Source of the DNA: HGM05232 sp036661515
GTDB lineage: Bacteria; Bacteroidota; Bacteroidia; Bacteroidales; Muribaculaceae
Length of the DNA stretch: 35,644 nucleotides
Assembly (NCBI GenBank): GCA_036661515.1
Contig: JAVWYO010000008.1
Coordinates: 1-35,644 of the forward strand
Reading direction: 5' to 3'
The notes under the pieces: model-generated
What the model was told of the DNA's origin: nothing
Databases searched by the model: none
What the model saw: the letters and a program-made list of their open reading frames with translations, nothing else
In this document: positions 32,733 to 35,644 of the stretch, one piece after another
Numbering within the stretch: position 1 is the first letter of the stretch
Layout of the letters: each line of letters starts with the position of its first letter
Translations under genes and position numbers: made by a program

Positions 32733-32762
32733 GTATGGCGGCCAAGTAAGTGACCGCCATAT
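32733..32762. terminator. Bidirectional terminator between eno and the DUF1460 gene
   Basis: TATGGCGG (32734-32741) pairs with CCGCCATA (32754-32761), extendable by a G-T pair outside and CA/TG inside one mismatch. It sits between the stops of the two convergent genes (32720 and 32770). T-tracts are weak on both sides, so efficiency is uncertain. Confidence 0.65.
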
Positions 32763-32769
32763 TATTATC

Positions 32770-33633
32770 CTATTCTGTAATGCGAATAACGCGTATCCCT
32801 GTATTATCCTTTGAACGTCTAAGCATATCTTGTAAACTATCAGGACCAACCATAACCTTATTCCCAATCGAAGATGCGTGAAGTAAAAATGGTTCACCGT
32901 CAACGATAGTTATAATGCCCAAGTGCGATACATCGAGTCCATCAACCTTTGTTGTCAGCATAACGATATATCCTTCTTCTAAACATTTCTTGATATCCTT
33001 ATATATTAAATAATTCTTCTTTAATATTGGGCATTTGTGTGATCTGTAACCAATCTCTATATTCTTTATTTTATTATATATATCATCTTCTTTCAATGCC
33101 GAATATAAATTTCTATGCTCCGACATAAAATTAATACTCTTAATTTCAAAAGAACTACGTGGGAAAGAAGAGGTTAACTCCTTTATATTACCTCGATTTG
33201 TATTATCCATTATCCAATCGCTCATGTAATGAAGTCTTGATGAATAATCTCCCATATTTCCTCTTCTATATCTAATATTTTCAAGGTTATTTGCAAAATC
33301 TCTCCAAGATTGGCGTCCTGATAAGGTCGTTTTTGTTAGCGCAATAAGAGTTTCTACAAATGTAGTGCAATCAAGCTCATCAATATTAATTGTAAGGTAT
33401 TCCTTATCTGCTTCTAAAGTATGTGCAACGTATGGGGTTCCCATAAGCTCTTTTGCAAAAAATATAGATAGTTTTTCTGCTTGCATTATTTTGCTTGACT
33501 TTCCCTTATGAAGAAGTGCGTTAATTTTTAAAGTGTCCTTGTCACAATGAAAACGCATTTGTTGTGGAGTGACAGCAAATGTTGACAAACTAAAGCAACA
33601 TAGAATAAATGTATATATAATTTTCTTTATCAT
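32770..33633 (-). CDS. Exported DUF1460 protein (NlpC/P60-like amidase fold)
   Basis: 287 residues with a Sec signal peptide (MIKKIIYTFILCCFSLSTFA; cleavage probably near residue 20). GTPYVAHTLEADKE (65-78) and ELDCTTFVETLIAL (86-99) are the DUF1460 signature. Cys89 would be the nucleophile and His237 (DVSHLGII) the base, with HASS near 252 as a third site. Family members look like papain/NlpC-P60-fold amidases thought to act on peptidoglycan fragments in the periplasm; the substrate is inferred. The gene is divergent from the rrn promoters; its best promoter candidate (TACTTTG near 33663) is one base short of consensus. Confidence 0.87.
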   Translation of the reverse strand: MIKKIIYTFILCCFSLSTFAVTPQQMRFHCDKDTLKINALLHKGKSSKIMQAEKLSIFFAKELMGTPYVAHTLEADKEYLTINIDELDCTTFVETLIALTKTTLSGRQSWRDFANNLENIRYRRGNMGDYSSRLHYMSDWIMDNTNRGNIKELTSSFPRSSFEIKSINFMSEHRNLYSALKEDDIYNKIKNIEIGYRSHKCPILKKNYLIYKDIKKCLEEGYIVMLTTKVDGLDVSHLGIITIVDGEPFLLHASSIGNKVMVGPDSLQDMLRRSKDNTGIRVIRITE

Positions 33634-33917
33634 AAGGATTCGATTATTTAAGAGTACGAAGTTACAAAGTATTGTTTATGAATATGTCTTTTTCACTATT
33701 AAATGTTGTTATCTTTTCTCTATTTCAGTCATGCACGATTTTTTCACCTAAAATCCACATCTAAAGTTTAACACTTAATCAATGTCTCAGTCATCAAAAT
33801 TACCCACATGTAATGTATCCAAATGTTAATGTTTGCATGCCTTCTACGCATAACATACTGTATGATAAACGCTAAATTATTTAAACTAATTTATACTGAA
33901 AAAACATTGAATATATA

Positions 33918-33949
33918 TTTGGTGATTAAGAATGAAACACGTACCTTTG
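33918..33949 (+). promoter_or_regulatory. rrn promoter P1
   Basis: TTTG (33918-33921), exactly 20 bp, TACCTTTG (33942-33949). Perfect Bacteroidota consensus and spacing. The start would be near 33956, giving a leader of about 450 nt. Confidence 0.8.
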
Positions 33950-34041
33950 CACTCGCTTTACAAAACTAAACGCAGTGCAAAAGAGCACTATTGAGATTCT
34001 AATAAAATTTTAGAAGTTTAGTAAAAAAACTTTGGAAATAA

Positions 34042-34073
34042 TTTGGCAGTTCAGAAAGTTCGCAATATCTTTG
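34042..34073 (+). promoter_or_regulatory. rrn promoter P2
   Basis: TTTG (34042-34045), exactly 20 bp, TATCTTTG (34066-34073). Identical architecture to P1, 124 bp downstream. Start near 34080, about 325 nt before the 16S 5' end. Confidence 0.82.
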
Positions 34074-34283
34074 CAAGACTTTCACTTGCGGAAATCGAAG
34101 AAATGAAATTACCGCACGTATTTTTGCCGACTTAAATCAGCAACAGTAAAGTGAAAAAAGATCATTGAAATAATTGCAATAGACAAGTAATAGTAGTACA
34201 AGACAAGGAGAGCAAAGAGAGTCTCCGTTTTGTTCCACGAAGGTGAAAAAGCAACAATAAACAAAGCAAACGAAGGTCAGGAC

Positions 34284-34361
34284 GGCAACTCGCAAGAGTT
34301 ACCACTCAAACAATCGAAGCGTAACTGTACAAAGAACACGCAACTCTATTTTCGAATAGAG
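34284..34361 (+). promoter_or_regulatory. Hairpins of the pre-16S leader
   Basis: Two tight hairpins: GG-C-AACTC GCAA GAGTT-A-CC (34284-34303; GNRA loop, one C-A mismatch) and CTCTATT TTCG AATAGAG (34344-34361; UUCG-type tetraloop, 7 bp). Both lie just before the 16S 5' end and are probably part of pre-rRNA folding, processing or antitermination. The partner strand of a 16S processing stem is outside the window. Confidence 0.5.
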
Positions 34362-34406
34362 AAGCACAACTTCTAATCGCAAGAAAAGAAACAAGTACAA
34401 TATACA

Positions 34407-35644
<1,238 letters not shown>

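Larger units (their letters stand above)
33634..34406 (+). other. Gene-free rrn promoter and leader region
   Basis: 773 bp without a plausible gene. The left part (33634-33900) is AT-rich and shows no feature I can name beyond a weak promoter candidate for the leftward DUF1460 gene. The right part carries two tandem rRNA promoters and about 330-450 nt of pre-16S leader with several hairpins. No tRNA is seen. Confidence 0.7.

Overview
This window is a housekeeping stretch of a Bacteroidota chromosome, most likely order Bacteroidales. Three things support this: the 16S rRNA text at the right end; promoters of the phylum-specific type (a -7 box TAnnTTTG, with TTTG 20 bp upstream at the strongest ones); and near-absence of Shine-Dalgarno sequences before genes. 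The DNA is AT-rich. The 16S resembles what I remember of Muribaculaceae-type sequences, but I cannot place the family without a search.

Left third (1-13,000), ordinary chromosomal genes. On the minus strand lie a CNNM/CorC-type membrane protein cut by the window edge, an ftsY-rimO-menF operon (SRP receptor, ribosomal protein S12 methylthiotransferase, isochorismate synthase), and a ThrE-type threonine/serine exporter. Then come a plus-strand lipoprotein with a thioredoxin-like fold lacking its cysteines, a minus-strand aspartate-semialdehyde dehydrogenase, a plus-strand CPA2 cation:proton antiporter, a minus-strand pair (Bacteroidota-type GlmU-like enzyme and an unknown lipoprotein), and a plus-strand dTDP-4-dehydrorhamnose 3,5-epimerase.

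Middle (13,121-31,385): one long plus-strand cluster fusing the str, S10, spc and alpha operons: rpsL, rpsG, fusA, then rpsJ through rplO, secY, map, infA, rpmJ, rpsM, rpsK, rpsD, rpoA, rplQ. It starts at a textbook promoter and ends at a strong intrinsic terminator. tuf is absent from its usual str-operon place, and rpoBC is not immediately upstream. Two genes too short for a 60-residue cutoff, rpmD (L30) and rpmJ (L36), were read directly from the sequence.

Right end (31,386-35,644): enolase with its own likely promoter, a convergent DUF1460 exported hydrolase-like protein, a 773-bp gene-free stretch carrying two tandem consensus rRNA promoters and a structured leader, and the first ~1.24 kb of a 16S rRNA gene.

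The genes fit together mainly as the translation and protein-export core: ribosomal proteins, EF-G, IF-1, RNA polymerase alpha, SecY, FtsY, methionine aminopeptidase, and RimO, whose target S12 is in the same window. I found no mobile element, CRISPR array, toxin-antitoxin pair, defence island or clear new system. The best leads are regulatory: two strong Shine-Dalgarno sequences (rplW, rplF) in a lineage that mostly lacks them, structured gaps before rpsD and rpsH, and the cysteine-free thioredoxin-fold lipoprotein.
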